Below are positions 29,873 through 41,153 of a DNA stretch of 64,000 bases, piece by piece. Below the pieces are notes generated by a model. The model searched no databases. It was not told where the DNA came from and was given only the letters and a program-made list of their open reading frames with translations. Positions within the stretch are counted from its first letter, which is position 1. Every line of letters begins with the position of its first letter. Position numbers and translations under genes: made by a program. Source of the DNA: Yunchengibacter salinarum (lineage in GTDB: Bacteria > Pseudomonadota > Alphaproteobacteria > Sphingomonadales > Kordiimonadaceae). The stretch lies in contig NZ_JBBJLN010000003.1 in assembly GCF_037658235.1 (NCBI RefSeq), positions 248,001 through 312,000 on the forward strand, written 5' to 3'.

Positions 29873-30877
29873 TTATTCGGACTGCTTGTATGGGGCAAGC
29901 CCGCTTAATAGGCGCTGAATGTCAGATGGGGGCGCGCTTTCAAAGTGCAAGGGGGCGCCGGTGCAAGGGTGGGTGAAGGCCAGCGTGGCCGCGTGCAGCA
30001 TCTGGCGTGGCGCACTGCCAAGCGCGGCGCGCAAGGGGGCGGGCAGGCGGCCGGAAGGCTTGCGCTGGCCGCCATACAGGCTGTCGCCCAGCAGCGGATG
30101 GCCCCTTTCCGCCATGTGAACCCGAACCTGATGGGTGCGTCCCGTTTCCAGTGTACAGGTAAGGAGGCTGGCGGCGGTTATGCCCTCAGCGCCATAGGCG
30201 GCGGTCAGCGCATAATGGGTGCGCGCCCGGCGCCCGCCTTCACCCACCACGGCCATGCGCGTGCGCCGGGTGGGATGGCGGGCGATCGGGGCGTCGATCC
30301 AGTCGTCCGCCGGGTGGGGCAGGCCATGAACCAGCGCCAGATAACGCCGGGTCAGGTGGTGGGTTTTGAACAGGGCGGACAGGCCGTCATGCGCGGCATC
30401 CGATTTCGCCAGCACCAGAAGCCCGCTGGTATCCTTGTCGATGCGGTGCACCACGCCGGGGCGCTCCACATCCCCCTTGCGGCTGAGCCGGCCCCCGGTA
30501 TGGGCCAGCACACCGGCCACCAGCGTGCCGATATGGTTGCCGGCCCCCGGATGCACCACCAGCCCGGCGGGCTTGTCCACCACGATCAGGTGTTCGTCTT
30601 CATGCACGACCGTCAGCGGCATGGCTTCCGGGGCCGGTGCGCCGCCGGTTGCCAAAGCTTCAGGGGGGGCACAGCACACCACATCCCCCGTTTTCAGCCG
30701 CAGACTGCCGCTGGTGGGCTGGCTGCGTGTGCCCGCCCGCACCAGGCTGACATGGCCCGCCTTGATCAGGCCACTGAGCCGGGAGCGGCTCATATGGGGC
30801 AGGTTCGTGGCCAGCAGCTTGTCCAGCCGCGTGCCCGCCTGCGCGGACGAGATGACAAATTCCGGTGCCTCTGCCAT
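29873..30877 (-). CDS. rluD: RluD-type 23S rRNA pseudouridine synthase
   Basis: The 334-residue protein has an N-terminal S4 RNA-binding domain (RLDKLLATNLPHMSRSRLSGLIKAGHV) and an RluA-family catalytic domain with HRIDKDTSGLLVLAKS, whose Asp is the catalytic residue. TLETGRTHQVRVHM and GDSLYGG complete the family set. RluD modifies helix 69 of 23S rRNA; RluC-type specificity cannot be excluded. It lies just upstream of rpoH on the same strand. Confidence 0.88.
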   Translation of the reverse strand: MAEAPEFVISSAQAGTRLDKLLATNLPHMSRSRLSGLIKAGHVSLVRAGTRSQPTSGSLRLKTGDVVCCAPPEALATGGAPAPEAMPLTVVHEDEHLIVVDKPAGLVVHPGAGNHIGTLVAGVLAHTGGRLSRKGDVERPGVVHRIDKDTSGLLVLAKSDAAHDGLSALFKTHHLTRRYLALVHGLPHPADDWIDAPIARHPTRRTRMAVVGEGGRRARTHYALTAAYGAEGITAASLLTCTLETGRTHQVRVHMAERGHPLLGDSLYGGQRKPSGRLPAPLRAALGSAPRQMLHAATLAFTHPCTGAPLHFESAPPSDIQRLLSGLAPYKQSE

Positions 30878-30929
30878 AAATCCCACACGTGCCGACCGGC
30901 ACGTTCCGTCATTATCAAGGGAGGCCTTT

Positions 30930-31409
30930 ATGGCCGAGCAAAAGCCTGTTGTCACGAAAGATGACCTGCACCATGACCCGGATGCCGACGCGACGACCCC
31001 TTCCGGGGGCGCGGGCGAATCTGGGGGCGAGCCCGTACCCGATCATACGGCGCTCAAATGGGTGGTGGGTGTACTTGGCATGGCCATCGTGGTGATGGTG
31101 GTTCTGATCCTGGGAACCCTGGCATATCGGGCTTTTCAGGATGACCCGGCCCCGGATGGCGGCCCCGTCAATGGTGCCTCAAGCTCTGCTGCGGGCGGGG
31201 CTGAAGCCCCCGCGAACCTGCCCGATAATCTGAGCGTGACCGTGCCGGAAGGCATGACGCTGGCGGCCAGCAGCCTGGGCGCGGATGGCCGCACCCTGCT
31301 TTTGCACTATGAGGCCGCGGGGCGGCCCGCCATTCTCCAGCTTGTGGACCGCCGAACCGGACAGGTCCAGACCGTGCGCCTGAACGCGGGGGGAGACCCG
31401 AAGCCGTGA
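30930..31409 (+). CDS. single-pass membrane protein, 159 residues
   Basis: An acidic N-terminus of about 45 residues precedes one membrane helix (LKWVVGVLGMAIVVMVVLILGTLAY). A Gly/Ala/Pro-rich linker and a small C-terminal domain follow (LSVTVPEGMTLAASSLGADGRTLLLHY, then LQLVDRRTGQVQTV), which looks like a beta-rich periplasmic domain. I do not recognise the family with certainty. The ATG follows AAGGGAGG, and it overlaps the metallopeptidase gene by four bases. Confidence 0.7.
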   Translation: MAEQKPVVTKDDLHHDPDADATTPSGGAGESGGEPVPDHTALKWVVGVLGMAIVVMVVLILGTLAYRAFQDDPAPDGGPVNGASSSAAGGAEAPANLPDNLSVTVPEGMTLAASSLGADGRTLLLHYEAAGRPAILQLVDRRTGQVQTVRLNAGGDPKP

Positions 31410-31864
31410 CCGCCCCCGTGCTGCTGTTGCCGGGCGGGGTGGCCGCGCTGCTGGCGGCGAAAGCCGCCGGGGCCGCCCCCCATGAAGCCTGCGGACTGGT
31501 GCTGGGGCGGGCGCCCGGAGACGCGCCCGGAAAAGTGACGGAGATCGCCTTCAGCGACAATGTGACGGCGGGCGACCCGGCAACCCGCTTCGAGATCGAC
31601 CCCGCCCTTCATCTGGCCCTGCAACGGCGCGCGCGGGCAGGCGGGCCGGACCTGATCGGGGTGTGGCACAGTCATCCGGCGGGGGCGCTACGGTTGAGCG
31701 AACAGGACCGTGCGCGATCCGTCATGCCCGGCTGGGTCTGGTTGCTCAGCGCGCCCGACGGGCAGGGCGCATGGCACCATGCCGCCTGGCTGGCGGAGCT
31801 GGACGGGCAGGGGTTTCAGCCGCTCGATCTGCGCCCAGTGGCGCCGGATCAGAACGGCATATAG
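31406..31864 (+). CDS. JAMM/MPN (M67) family metalloprotease-like protein
   Basis: The 152-residue protein carries the Mov34/MPN/PAD-1 core: HEACGLVLGR with the upstream Glu, and GVWHSHPAGALRLSEQD, which matches the JAMM zinc motif (H-S-H-P followed by S-x-x-D). Bacterial single-domain members can cleave small modifier-like proteins, for example in cysteine or thiamine sulfur-carrier pathways; no carrier gene is adjacent. It overlaps the preceding gene by four bases and converges with a 16-base overlap on the DUF1134 gene. Confidence 0.8.
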   Translation: MTAPVLLLPGGVAALLAAKAAGAAPHEACGLVLGRAPGDAPGKVTEIAFSDNVTAGDPATRFEIDPALHLALQRRARAGGPDLIGVWHSHPAGALRLSEQDRARSVMPGWVWLLSAPDGQGAWHHAAWLAELDGQGFQPLDLRPVAPDQNGI

Positions 31865-32439
31865 GTCTTTTCCTTGCTGAATTTCATATAGCCCACCGTG
31901 GCCTGTGCCCGCAGGCCCGCGCCCAGCCGTATGATGGCGATGCGCAGCGTGTCATTGGCATAGACACTGATGCCGAGCCCGCCCACATAATAGAACGACC
32001 CCTCTATGGCACCGATGCGGGTATAGACCTCCTCGGTATCATAGACATTATAGACAAGGCCGAACACCTTGGCCGCGTCCGCGCCCGCATCGAAGCCGAT
32101 GCTGGGGCCGGTCCAGTGAATGGGGCGATCCCCTTCGATCTTGTGGCGCAACTGCCCGCCGCCATAGCGCAGGCCCACCACAAGGCCGCCGCCCGCTTCC
32201 GAGCCGGTGATATAGGCATTGGGGCGCCCGAACCGCTGGAACAGGCTTTCCACCGCCTTGCCCACGCCTTCGGCCCCGGCACCCAGAAAATCGGTGGCCT
32301 GGTCCATCACGGTTTCCCGGTCATAGGTGGCGGGATCGTCCTCACCGTCCTGAGCCGGGGCGGCGGGGGCGAGGCACATAAGCGCGATCCCGGTGACAAG
32401 GGCCGCGAAAAAGCGCATGAGCGTAACGGGTTGGGGCAT
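31849..32439 (-). CDS. DUF1134 exported protein
   Basis: The 196-residue product has a signal peptide (MRFFAALVTGIALMCLAPAAPAQ) and a glycine-rich domain with LRYGGGQLRHKI, PSIGFDAGADAAK, FGLVYN and GSFYYVGGLGISVY. This layout belongs to the DUF1134/EipA-type envelope proteins of alphaproteobacteria, implicated in cell-envelope integrity. The start at 32439 is chosen because the signal peptide follows directly; longer frames add an unlikely N-terminus. Confidence 0.8.
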   Translation of the reverse strand: MPQPVTLMRFFAALVTGIALMCLAPAAPAQDGEDDPATYDRETVMDQATDFLGAGAEGVGKAVESLFQRFGRPNAYITGSEAGGGLVVGLRYGGGQLRHKIEGDRPIHWTGPSIGFDAGADAAKVFGLVYNVYDTEEVYTRIGAIEGSFYYVGGLGISVYANDTLRIAIIRLGAGLRAQATVGYMKFSKEKTYMPF

Positions 32440-32642
32440 TGCGGGCGGTTCCTGCATGAGTGACCTGACAGTGTGGCCACAACTGTAACGGCGGGCGGCA
32501 CCTCTCACAAGAGATGCTAGCAGCCCCATGTAATGCCGGTCGCCCAACGGTGGTGGAAAGAAGGTGGAGTTCCCTTGCCATGGCCCGGTGGGGCGCCATA
32601 GTCTCATGGCAGGGAACACGCCGACAGACAGGGAGGGTTGGC

Positions 32643-34271
<1,629 letters not shown>

Positions 34272-34380
34272 CGTGCTGGCCCATCGGGGGCGCGGGGCAG
34301 GCGGTGAATGATGCCGCCCGGTCTAGCCCCTTGAAAGGCCCAGGGTCGTGAAAGGCCCGTGACACCGTAAAAAGGAGGAT

Positions 34381-34926
34381 ATGACCATGACCGTTCTGCA
34401 TTCGGTATCCGCCGTTCTGGCGCTGGCCGGAGCCGTGGCCCTTGCCGCCCCCGTGGCGTCGCCCGTGGCCGCGGATCAGCACAAAAAGCCGTCGGCGGAA
34501 AAGCCGCTGGCCGAGGTCAAGTTGCTGACCGTCGAGGCCAAGCATGATTTCCAGAAAACCGTGAAGCGGCTGAAGGGAGCCGTGAAGTCGCGCGGCATGA
34601 AGGTGATTGCCACCATCGATCATGCCAAAGGCGCCGAAAAGGCGGGCATGGACCTGCGCCCGACCACGCTGGTGATTTTCGGCAATCCGAAAGTGGGTAC
34701 GCCCTTGATGCAGGACAATCAGCTTGTCGGGCTTGATCTGCCCATGAAGGTGCTGGTGCATGAGAGCGAGGAGGGCACGGTGAACCTGACCTATCGCGCG
34801 CCCGACCTGCTGGCGCATAATTGGCGCATGGTCCCCGTCCCCGGCCAGATTGAAGGCATGACCAAGGGCCTGGCCGCCATCGTGGCGGAAGCGGCTGCGC
34901 GGGAGCAGGGGCAACCATCCATGTGA
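34381..34926 (+). CDS. DUF302 domain exported protein
   Basis: The 181-residue precursor has a signal peptide (to about residue 31) and a DUF302 domain: DFQKTVKRLKGAVKSRGMKVIATIDHAKGAEKAG, then LRPTTLVIFGNPKVGTPLM and LDLPMKVLVHE. The function of the family is unknown; it often lies in envelope or stress contexts. AGGAGG precedes the start. A strong terminator follows. Confidence 0.88.
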   Translation: MTMTVLHSVSAVLALAGAVALAAPVASPVAADQHKKPSAEKPLAEVKLLTVEAKHDFQKTVKRLKGAVKSRGMKVIATIDHAKGAEKAGMDLRPTTLVIFGNPKVGTPLMQDNQLVGLDLPMKVLVHESEEGTVNLTYRAPDLLAHNWRMVPVPGQIEGMTKGLAAIVAEAAAREQGQPSM

Positions 34927-34969
34927 TCGGTGGGCCATTTAAAATGGCGCACGCACAAGCGTGAACAGG

Positions 34970-35000
34970 GCCTGCCCCCATATCGAGGGCAGGCTTTTTT
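34970..35000 (+). terminator. rho-independent terminator after DUF302 gene
   Basis: GCCTGCCC (34970-34977) pairs with GGGCAGGC (34987-34994), followed by TTTTTT. Confidence 0.85.
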
Positions 35001-35062
35001 CGTGGAAAACGGGGCAATGAATATGGGGCGGTTGCGTGTATGTGTAGCCTGTCCGATTCATG

Positions 35063-35095
35063 AAAAAAGCGCCGGGGGCGGAACCCCCGGCGCTT
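35063..35095 (-). terminator. rho-independent terminator of the TonB-dependent receptor gene
   Basis: AAGCGCCGGGGG (35067-35078) and CCCCCGGCGCTT (35084-35095) form a perfect 12-bp stem. On the minus strand the stem is followed by a T-run (35063-35068). Confidence 0.85.
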
Positions 35096-35133
35096 CCATG
35101 GCGCATGGTGTGCGCTGAATACTGGTTTCTGCT

Positions 35134-38100
35134 CTAGAACTTGTAGCGCAGACCCAACTGGATTTTGTACACGGACGGAATCCGCGAAATGGTCGGGTCC
35201 GGCGTCACGGCGCCCGGCGAGTTCGGCTGGCCGGCCTCGGACCCCGGCGCGGGATCAAGCACGAACTGGCTGCCGTCAGCACTGATGCTGGCATTGGCCA
35301 CGGCCACATTGGACGGTGCCAGGAAGCTTTCCACGCGGCCCCAGTCCTTGTCGATCAGATTGCCCAGGTTTTCGATGTTGAAGATGAACTCGAAGGCATT
35401 GCTGTCACCGATACGGAACTCCTGCGTGAACTGAAGGTTCACCTGGTTCACCCAGCTTGTGGAGCAGGCGTTCCGCGGCACGATAGAGCCCCGGAAGTCC
35501 TGAAGGCATTTGTCGTTGTCGATGAACTCGTTCAGGTTTGCCAGGAAGTTCGGCGTGTTCGACGTGACCAGCGGATCGTTGATGCCGGTGGGCACATAGA
35601 ACAGTTGGCTGCCGGGGTTGTCACCCTCGCTGCCGAAGTCAGCCAGGAAGGTGCCGCCGAAGGGTGCCGGGCCACTGCCGAAGGTGTAGGAGAATTTCCG
35701 GCCCGAACGCCCGATATAAACCAGGTCGATGGCGGTCTTGTTATCGCCCCACAGTTCTTCTTCCCAGGTCAGCGTGCCGGTGATCCGGTGCGGCACCTCG
35801 AACTTGGAGTCCGCCAGATCCATATTGTTGAAATCGGTGGTGGCGTCAAAGGCGAACAGCTCGAAGGCCACGAAGCGGTTGGCAGAGCGCACTTCTTTCT
35901 TGTCCATATAGGAATAGGACAGGCCAAGATCGAAATAGCCATAGTCCGTATCCCAGGACTTGTCCGCCTCGAAGGTGTAAAGCTCCGTATTGCCGCGCGG
36001 ATCGTTGGTCAGCAGGAAGTCCCCGCTTTCCTCGGTGAAGTTGTAGATGGGGCGGCCATCCGGTGCCGTGCCCACCTGCTCCCGGCGCAGCTCCTGCATG
36101 GACACGCCGTCCTTCACGCTGGTCCAGATCGCTTCCGCGGACAGGTCCCAGCCGTCGCCCAGACCGACGGACGACAGATCAGCCGTGTAATCCACCGCCA
36201 GGTTCATCTTCCAGTTGGACAGCAGGTCGAAGTCCGGGTCGATGGCGTCCACTTCGTTGGTGGGTGTGTTGGCGATGAAGGGCTGGAGGTTCTCGATCGC
36301 TGCATCGCCGTCAGGTTCGCCGGACAGTGCCTGTTGTGCTGCGGCGGCCACGTCCGGGGCGGCGGGCAGGAAGAAGAAGCTGGCGAAACGGCGGGTCATG
36401 CCGTTATTGCCATAGGAGTTGGCGAGCCACACCAGCGGCGAACCACCACCGAACAGGCCCACACCGCCGCGCAGGGTCAGCCGATCCGTGGGCTGATAGT
36501 TCACACCCAGGCGGGGCAGCCAGAGATCCTTGCCGTCCAGATTTTCCTGGTTGGTGAAGCCGTTACGCGCCACGAAGTTGGGGTTCAGCGTCGGCTTGCC
36601 GTTGTTTTCCAGCACGTCATAGCGCAGGCCCGCCGTGATGGTCAGTTCCGGGATCGGCACCCATTCGTCCTGCAGATAGAAGCTGTGCTGTGTCAGGGCG
36701 AAGTTCACTTCCGTGTCTTTCGGATCACCGGTGAACGAGTTGCCGAACAGCACGGCAAACGGGTTCCGCGCTTCGAAATCGTCAATGGAGCCGAACAGGA
36801 ACTGGCCCTGGCTGAAGGGCTGGAACAGGTTGCGGATATTGTCCCGCTGCTGCTCATAGCCGCCCGTGATGGTGTGGGCACCGGCGTAATAGTCCCCCTT
36901 CAGCTTGATGATCCGGGTGTTGTTGTCCAACTCGTTGGCCTGGCGGAAGCGGTCCCCACCGGCATTGATGGTACCCCCGCCGGGCGCGGTGATGGTGAAT
37001 TCCGGCGTATCCTGCTGAACGGAAACCTGCCGGTTGTTCACGTCTTTCCAGCCCACCTTCATCTCGGTGGAGAAATTGTCCGTCCAGTCGGAGAAGAGCT
37101 GGAAGGACCAGGAATTCATCCGCTCATTGATGTTGTAGCGGTTGGACTGAAGCGAGGCCACTTCCGGGAAGTCGTCGAACAGCACATCGCCGTCGGCGCG
37201 CTGGAATGCCACCGTGGCGCGGTGGTCTTCGTTCACGTTCCAGTCCAGCTTGATCAGGATTTTTTCGTCCGTATCGGTATCCACGGCGTCAAAGGCGCCG
37301 GGGTCGAACCCGAATTGATCCTGCGTGATCTGGCGCACGCGGTCCACGTCTTCCTGTGTGACGCCCTGAATCCGCTCGATGGAAGCGGAGTTGGAGGGCA
37401 GGGTGGTCTCGAACCGCTCATAGTTGGCAAAGAAGAACAGCTTGTCCTTGACGATCGGCCCGCCAAGGGTGCCGCCATAGGTTTCTTCCTCGAAGTCGCC
37501 AATGCGCAGGTCCTGATTGCCGGAATCGTTCCCGGTCAGGCTGTCATCGCTGTAAAAGGCATAGGCGCTGCCGTGGAACTCGTTCGTGCCGGATTTGGTC
37601 ACGATGTTGATGTTGCCGCCCAGGAAGTTGCCATAGGTCACGTCAAACGGCGCGATGTTCACATTGATCTGTTCGATCGCATCGATGGAAATGGGTGAAC
37701 GCTGAGTGGCGGACGCATTCTTGGACAGGCCGAAATTGTCGTTCTGCGGCACGCCGTCAATGGTTACGCTGTTGAAGCGGAAGTTGGAACCCGCGATGGA
37801 AACCGCCGGCCCGCGGGCCACGGTGGTGTCCACCAGAACCTTGGAATCCGTTTGCAGAACGGACACGAAGTCCCGCGAAATGGACGGCACCTGCTGGATA
37901 TCCTGCGCGGAGAAATCCTCACCCGCGCCGGTGCGCAACATGCTGGAAAGGGCCGAGGCGGTGATGGTCACTTCCTCGATCTCGCCGCTGGCGGATACGG
38001 GCAGGGTGATATCTTCCGTCTGCCCCAGGGTCAGGAAGATGGCTGCCACATCGGGCGCGCTGTATTCGGCGCCATCGGGCAGGCGCACCATGTACGGGCC

Positions 38101-38337
38101 GCCCACCTGAAGACCACGCGCACTGATCATGCCGTTATTGTTGGTCTGTATGGTCCTTACTTTCCCGGTGGGAATGTGCACCACCTCAACCGCCGTATCA
38201 TCTACCGGGTTGCCCTGTTGATCCACCACGGTGACACGCAGACTGGACGAGGTGGACTGGCCATATGCCGCCCCCCCGAGCGCGATGGCCGACCCCGCAA
38301 CCGTGGCCATCAACGCAAAACGCCTAAGAGATTTCAT
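35134..38337 (-). CDS. TonB-dependent receptor, Oar-like, with N-terminal carboxypeptidase-regulatory-like domain
   Basis: The 1067-residue precursor has a signal peptide (to about residue 26) and a CarboxypepD_reg-like beta domain (LRVTVVDQQGNPVDDTAVEVVH, to about 110). A TonB plug follows (AQDIQQVPSISRDFVSVLQ, then GPAVSIAGSNFRFNSVTIDGVPQND), then a large barrel ending in YKIQLGLRYKF with a terminal Phe. This is the OmpA-related Oar type rather than a classic siderophore receptor. The ligand is unknown. AAGGAA lies just before the ATG. Confidence 0.9.
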   Translation of the reverse strand: MKSLRRFALMATVAGSAIALGGAAYGQSTSSSLRVTVVDQQGNPVDDTAVEVVHIPTGKVRTIQTNNNGMISARGLQVGGPYMVRLPDGAEYSAPDVAAIFLTLGQTEDITLPVSASGEIEEVTITASALSSMLRTGAGEDFSAQDIQQVPSISRDFVSVLQTDSKVLVDTTVARGPAVSIAGSNFRFNSVTIDGVPQNDNFGLSKNASATQRSPISIDAIEQINVNIAPFDVTYGNFLGGNINIVTKSGTNEFHGSAYAFYSDDSLTGNDSGNQDLRIGDFEEETYGGTLGGPIVKDKLFFFANYERFETTLPSNSASIERIQGVTQEDVDRVRQITQDQFGFDPGAFDAVDTDTDEKILIKLDWNVNEDHRATVAFQRADGDVLFDDFPEVASLQSNRYNINERMNSWSFQLFSDWTDNFSTEMKVGWKDVNNRQVSVQQDTPEFTITAPGGGTINAGGDRFRQANELDNNTRIIKLKGDYYAGAHTITGGYEQQRDNIRNLFQPFSQGQFLFGSIDDFEARNPFAVLFGNSFTGDPKDTEVNFALTQHSFYLQDEWVPIPELTITAGLRYDVLENNGKPTLNPNFVARNGFTNQENLDGKDLWLPRLGVNYQPTDRLTLRGGVGLFGGGSPLVWLANSYGNNGMTRRFASFFFLPAAPDVAAAAQQALSGEPDGDAAIENLQPFIANTPTNEVDAIDPDFDLLSNWKMNLAVDYTADLSSVGLGDGWDLSAEAIWTSVKDGVSMQELRREQVGTAPDGRPIYNFTEESGDFLLTNDPRGNTELYTFEADKSWDTDYGYFDLGLSYSYMDKKEVRSANRFVAFELFAFDATTDFNNMDLADSKFEVPHRITGTLTWEEELWGDNKTAIDLVYIGRSGRKFSYTFGSGPAPFGGTFLADFGSEGDNPGSQLFYVPTGINDPLVTSNTPNFLANLNEFIDNDKCLQDFRGSIVPRNACSTSWVNQVNLQFTQEFRIGDSNAFEFIFNIENLGNLIDKDWGRVESFLAPSNVAVANASISADGSQFVLDPAPGSEAGQPNSPGAVTPDPTISRIPSVYKIQLGLRYKF

Positions 38338-38679
38338 GTCTGATTCCTTCCCGAGACTTGTTTGCTTGTCAGTTCTTTTGGATTAACTCCGAGACTATGC
38401 GATCTCACACTTATCACGATTTGGCGAGGACACGTTTAATGCTGCGGCGCGGCAAGAGTGCGTTAAATGTCAGGCTGTGGCTTCTGCGCAACGCTTTTGC
38501 GAAAGAATCCTGAACAAACGGTCAGGCGGGCATTGCGAATAATTCCTGACCGAAGGGTCAAATCTTGTTTTGCATGACTCTGACGCCGGAAACAGGCGAA
38601 TCGGGGCAGGATCATTTCGGGGCGCACGCGCCGCAAACTGTCCGGGCGCGACCACACATAAGACAAAGGACAAGACTGG
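38338..38679. promoter_or_regulatory. divergent intergenic region with an inverted-repeat operator candidate
   Basis: This 342-base stretch separates the TonB-receptor gene (minus) and sfsA (plus). It holds a perfect inverted repeat, CGGTCAGG (38519-38526) and CCTGACCG (38545-38552), separated by 18 bases. Centre-to-centre spacing is 26 bases, so it could bind a dimeric regulator. I see no coding frame worth calling. Exact promoters are not evident. Confidence 0.5.
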
Positions 38680-39381
38680 ATGGAGTTCGACACACCCTTG
38701 CAGGAAGCCGTACTGGAGCGTCGCTACAAGCGCTTTCTTGCCGATGTGATCCTGCCCGATGGCAGCCGCGTTACGGCGCATTGCGCCAATTCCGGCTCCA
38801 TGCTGGGCTGTGCGCCCGAAGGCGCGCGGGTCTGGCTGTCGGCCAACACCAATCCGCGGGCCAAGCTGGATTGGCGCTGGGAACTGGTGGAGGTGGGCGG
38901 CGCGCTTGTGGGCATCAACACGAACCGGCCCAACGCCGTGGTGGCGGAGGCCATTGCGGATGGAACCATCGCCCCGCTCAAAGGCTATGAGCGGCTGCGG
39001 CGGGAAGTGCGCTACGGCGAAAACAGCCGTATCGACATCCTGCTGGAAGACGGCGGGCGCCGCGCCTATGTGGAGGTGAAGAACGTGACCCTGGCGGGCG
39101 ACGGCGTGGCCCGCTTCCCCGATGCGATCACGGCGCGCGGGCGCAAGCATCTTCGGGAACTGATGGCCATGGTGGATGCGGGGCACCGGGCGGTGATGGT
39201 CTTTCTTGTACAACGGGGGGACTGTAAGCTATTCATGCCCGCAAGCGAGATCGACCCTGCCTATGCGGATACGCTGAAAGCGGCAGCCGCGCACGGGGTC
39301 GAAATATTGGTATATGATTGCGCGGTCTCCGAGCGGGCGGTGCGGGTGCGGCGTGCGCTGCCCCATGATCTGGGTGGCTGA
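38680..39381 (+). CDS. sfsA: DNA/RNA nuclease SfsA family protein
   Basis: The 233-residue protein is a full-length SfsA: KRYKRFLADV-type start, TAHCANSGSMLG, INTNRPNAVVAEAI, SRIDILL, YVEVKNVTL and FPDAITARGRKHL. The family has a PD-(D/E)XK-like fold (E-V-K in YVEVKN). It was first described as a regulator of sugar fermentation genes and later linked to nuclease activity. It stands before map, an order seen in several alphaproteobacteria. Confidence 0.92.
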   Translation: MEFDTPLQEAVLERRYKRFLADVILPDGSRVTAHCANSGSMLGCAPEGARVWLSANTNPRAKLDWRWELVEVGGALVGINTNRPNAVVAEAIADGTIAPLKGYERLRREVRYGENSRIDILLEDGGRRAYVEVKNVTLAGDGVARFPDAITARGRKHLRELMAMVDAGHRAVMVFLVQRGDCKLFMPASEIDPAYADTLKAAAAHGVEILVYDCAVSERAVRVRRALPHDLGG

Positions 39382-39479
39382 CCGGCCCATTCGCTCCGCC
39401 GGCATGATATGCTGATGCGGCATATAATCGTGACGCGGGCCTTGCGCATATTCGGACAGCGGCAAAGGATAACGGACAA

Positions 39480-40307
39480 ATGACCTATATCGACGAACTG
39501 GACGCGCCCACAATGCGCACCGGCGCCATCAAGGTGCACGGCGAGAGCGCCTTTGAGGGGATGCGCAAGGCGGGCAGGCTGGCGGCGGAAACGCTGGACC
39601 ATTTGGTGCCCCATGTGCGGCCCGGCGTGACCACCGGCGAACTGGACCGGCTGGCCCACATCTTTATCACCGACCATGGGGCCGTGCCCGCGCCGCTCAA
39701 TTATCGCGGTTTCCCCAAGTCCATCTGTACATCCATCAATCATGTGGTCTGCCATGGCATTCCGGGGGACAAGGTGCTCAAGGACGGCGACACGGTGAAT
39801 ATCGACGTGACCGTGATCCTGGATGGCTGGCACGGCGATACCAGCCGCATGTTCTTCGTTGGTCGGCCCAAGCTGCTGGCGGAGCGGCTGTCGGATATCA
39901 CCTTTGAATGCATGTGGAAGGGGATCGAGGCCGTGCGCCCCGGTGCCCATCTGGGCGACATCGGCGCCGCCATTCAGGAACATGCGGAAAACAACCGCTA
40001 TTCCGTGGTGCAGGATTTCTGCGGCCACGGCATTGGCCGGGTGTTCCATGACGAGCCCAGCGTGATGCATTTTGGCCGCCGGGGCACGGGGCCGGAGCTG
40101 AAGCCGGGCATGTTCTTCACCATCGAGCCGATGATCAATCAGGGCCGATCCGCCACCAAGATCCTGTCCGATGGCTGGACGGCGGTAACGCGGGATCGCA
40201 AGCTGTCCATGCAGTATGAACATACCCTGGCGGTGACGGAAGATGGCCATGAAGTGTTCACCCGTTCGCCCAAGGGGCTGGACAAGCCCCCCTTCGAGGT
40301 GGCCTGA
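39480..40307 (+). CDS. map: methionine aminopeptidase, type I
   Basis: Map removes the initiator Met from nascent proteins. The 275-residue protein has the two-metal set: His in ICTSINHVVCHGIP, Asp in VNIDVTVILDGWHGDTSRMF, His in GHGIGRVFH, Glu in FTIEPMI and Glu in QYEHTLAVT. It is a standard bacterial type I enzyme. Confidence 0.95.
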   Translation: MTYIDELDAPTMRTGAIKVHGESAFEGMRKAGRLAAETLDHLVPHVRPGVTTGELDRLAHIFITDHGAVPAPLNYRGFPKSICTSINHVVCHGIPGDKVLKDGDTVNIDVTVILDGWHGDTSRMFFVGRPKLLAERLSDITFECMWKGIEAVRPGAHLGDIGAAIQEHAENNRYSVVQDFCGHGIGRVFHDEPSVMHFGRRGTGPELKPGMFFTIEPMINQGRSATKILSDGWTAVTRDRKLSMQYEHTLAVTEDGHEVFTRSPKGLDKPPFEVA

Positions 40308-40377
40308 CGGGATTTGATCGGCGCCAACAGCCGGGGGCGGCTGTGCGGGGCCGATGACAGTGAGTTCGGAGGACAGA

Positions 40378-41118
40378 ATGCCACAGGCGGGGGACGGGAA
40401 TCAGGCCGGGGACAGGAATGCGAACGGGGACAGGGCACCCGTCGCCGCCCGCCATGCCAGCGGCCACCGTCAGCGACTGAGGGACCGCTTCCTGAAAGCG
40501 GGGCCGGATGGCCTTGCCGACTATGAGCTGCTGGAACTGCTGCTGTTCATGGCCATACCCCGGCGGGATGTGAAGCCGCTGGCCAAGGATCTGATCGCCC
40601 GTTTCGGCAGCTATGGCGAGGTGCTGGCCGCCGAGGTGGCGGAGCTGCGCGGCGTGGACGGGCTCGGCGATACGGCCATTGCGGCGATCAAGGCGGTGGA
40701 AGCGTCCGTCATTCATCTGACCCGTGAATCCGTGGTGGACCGGCCCGTTATTTCAAGCTGGGATGCGCTGCTGGACTATGTGCGCGCCGCCATGGCCCGT
40801 GGCCGGCGGGAGCGCTTCCGCGTGCTGTTCCTCGACCGCAAGAATGTGATGATCGCCGACGAGGTTCAGGGGGAAGGCACCATTGATCACACCCCGGTCT
40901 ATCCGCGCGAAGTGGTCAAGCGGGCGCTGGAACTGGGGGCCAGCGCCGTGATTCTGGTGCACAATCATCCGTCCGGCGATCCCAGCCCCTCAAAGGGGGA
41001 TATCGCCATGACCCGCGAACTGGTGGACGCCTGCAAGCGGCTTGACATTCGGGTGCATGATCATCTTGTTGTGGGGCGCAAGGGTCACAGGAGTTTCAAA
41101 TCCATGGGGCTGCTCTGA
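40378..41118 (+). CDS. radC: RadC family protein (JAMM/DUF2466)
   Basis: The 246-residue protein has an N-terminal helix-hairpin-helix-like part (LADYELLELLLFMAIPRRDVKPLAKDLI) and a C-terminal MPN domain with the metal motif LVHNHPSGDPSPSKGD. RadC was once assigned to DNA repair, but its biochemical role is unresolved. The ATG at 40378 follows GGAGGACA; an upstream ATG at 40354 has no such site. Confidence 0.92.
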   Translation: MPQAGDGNQAGDRNANGDRAPVAARHASGHRQRLRDRFLKAGPDGLADYELLELLLFMAIPRRDVKPLAKDLIARFGSYGEVLAAEVAELRGVDGLGDTAIAAIKAVEASVIHLTRESVVDRPVISSWDALLDYVRAAMARGRRERFRVLFLDRKNVMIADEVQGEGTIDHTPVYPREVVKRALELGASAVILVHNHPSGDPSPSKGDIAMTRELVDACKRLDIRVHDHLVVGRKGHRSFKSMGLL

Positions 41119-41153
41119 GCGCGTGCGCTTGAAGGGCCCGGCAGGGGAAGGAT

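Noticed and set aside
35605..37698. 697-codon plus-strand frame opposite the TonB-dependent receptor gene
   Set aside because: The minus-strand receptor has a signal peptide, plug and barrel; the plus frame has no recognisable motif.
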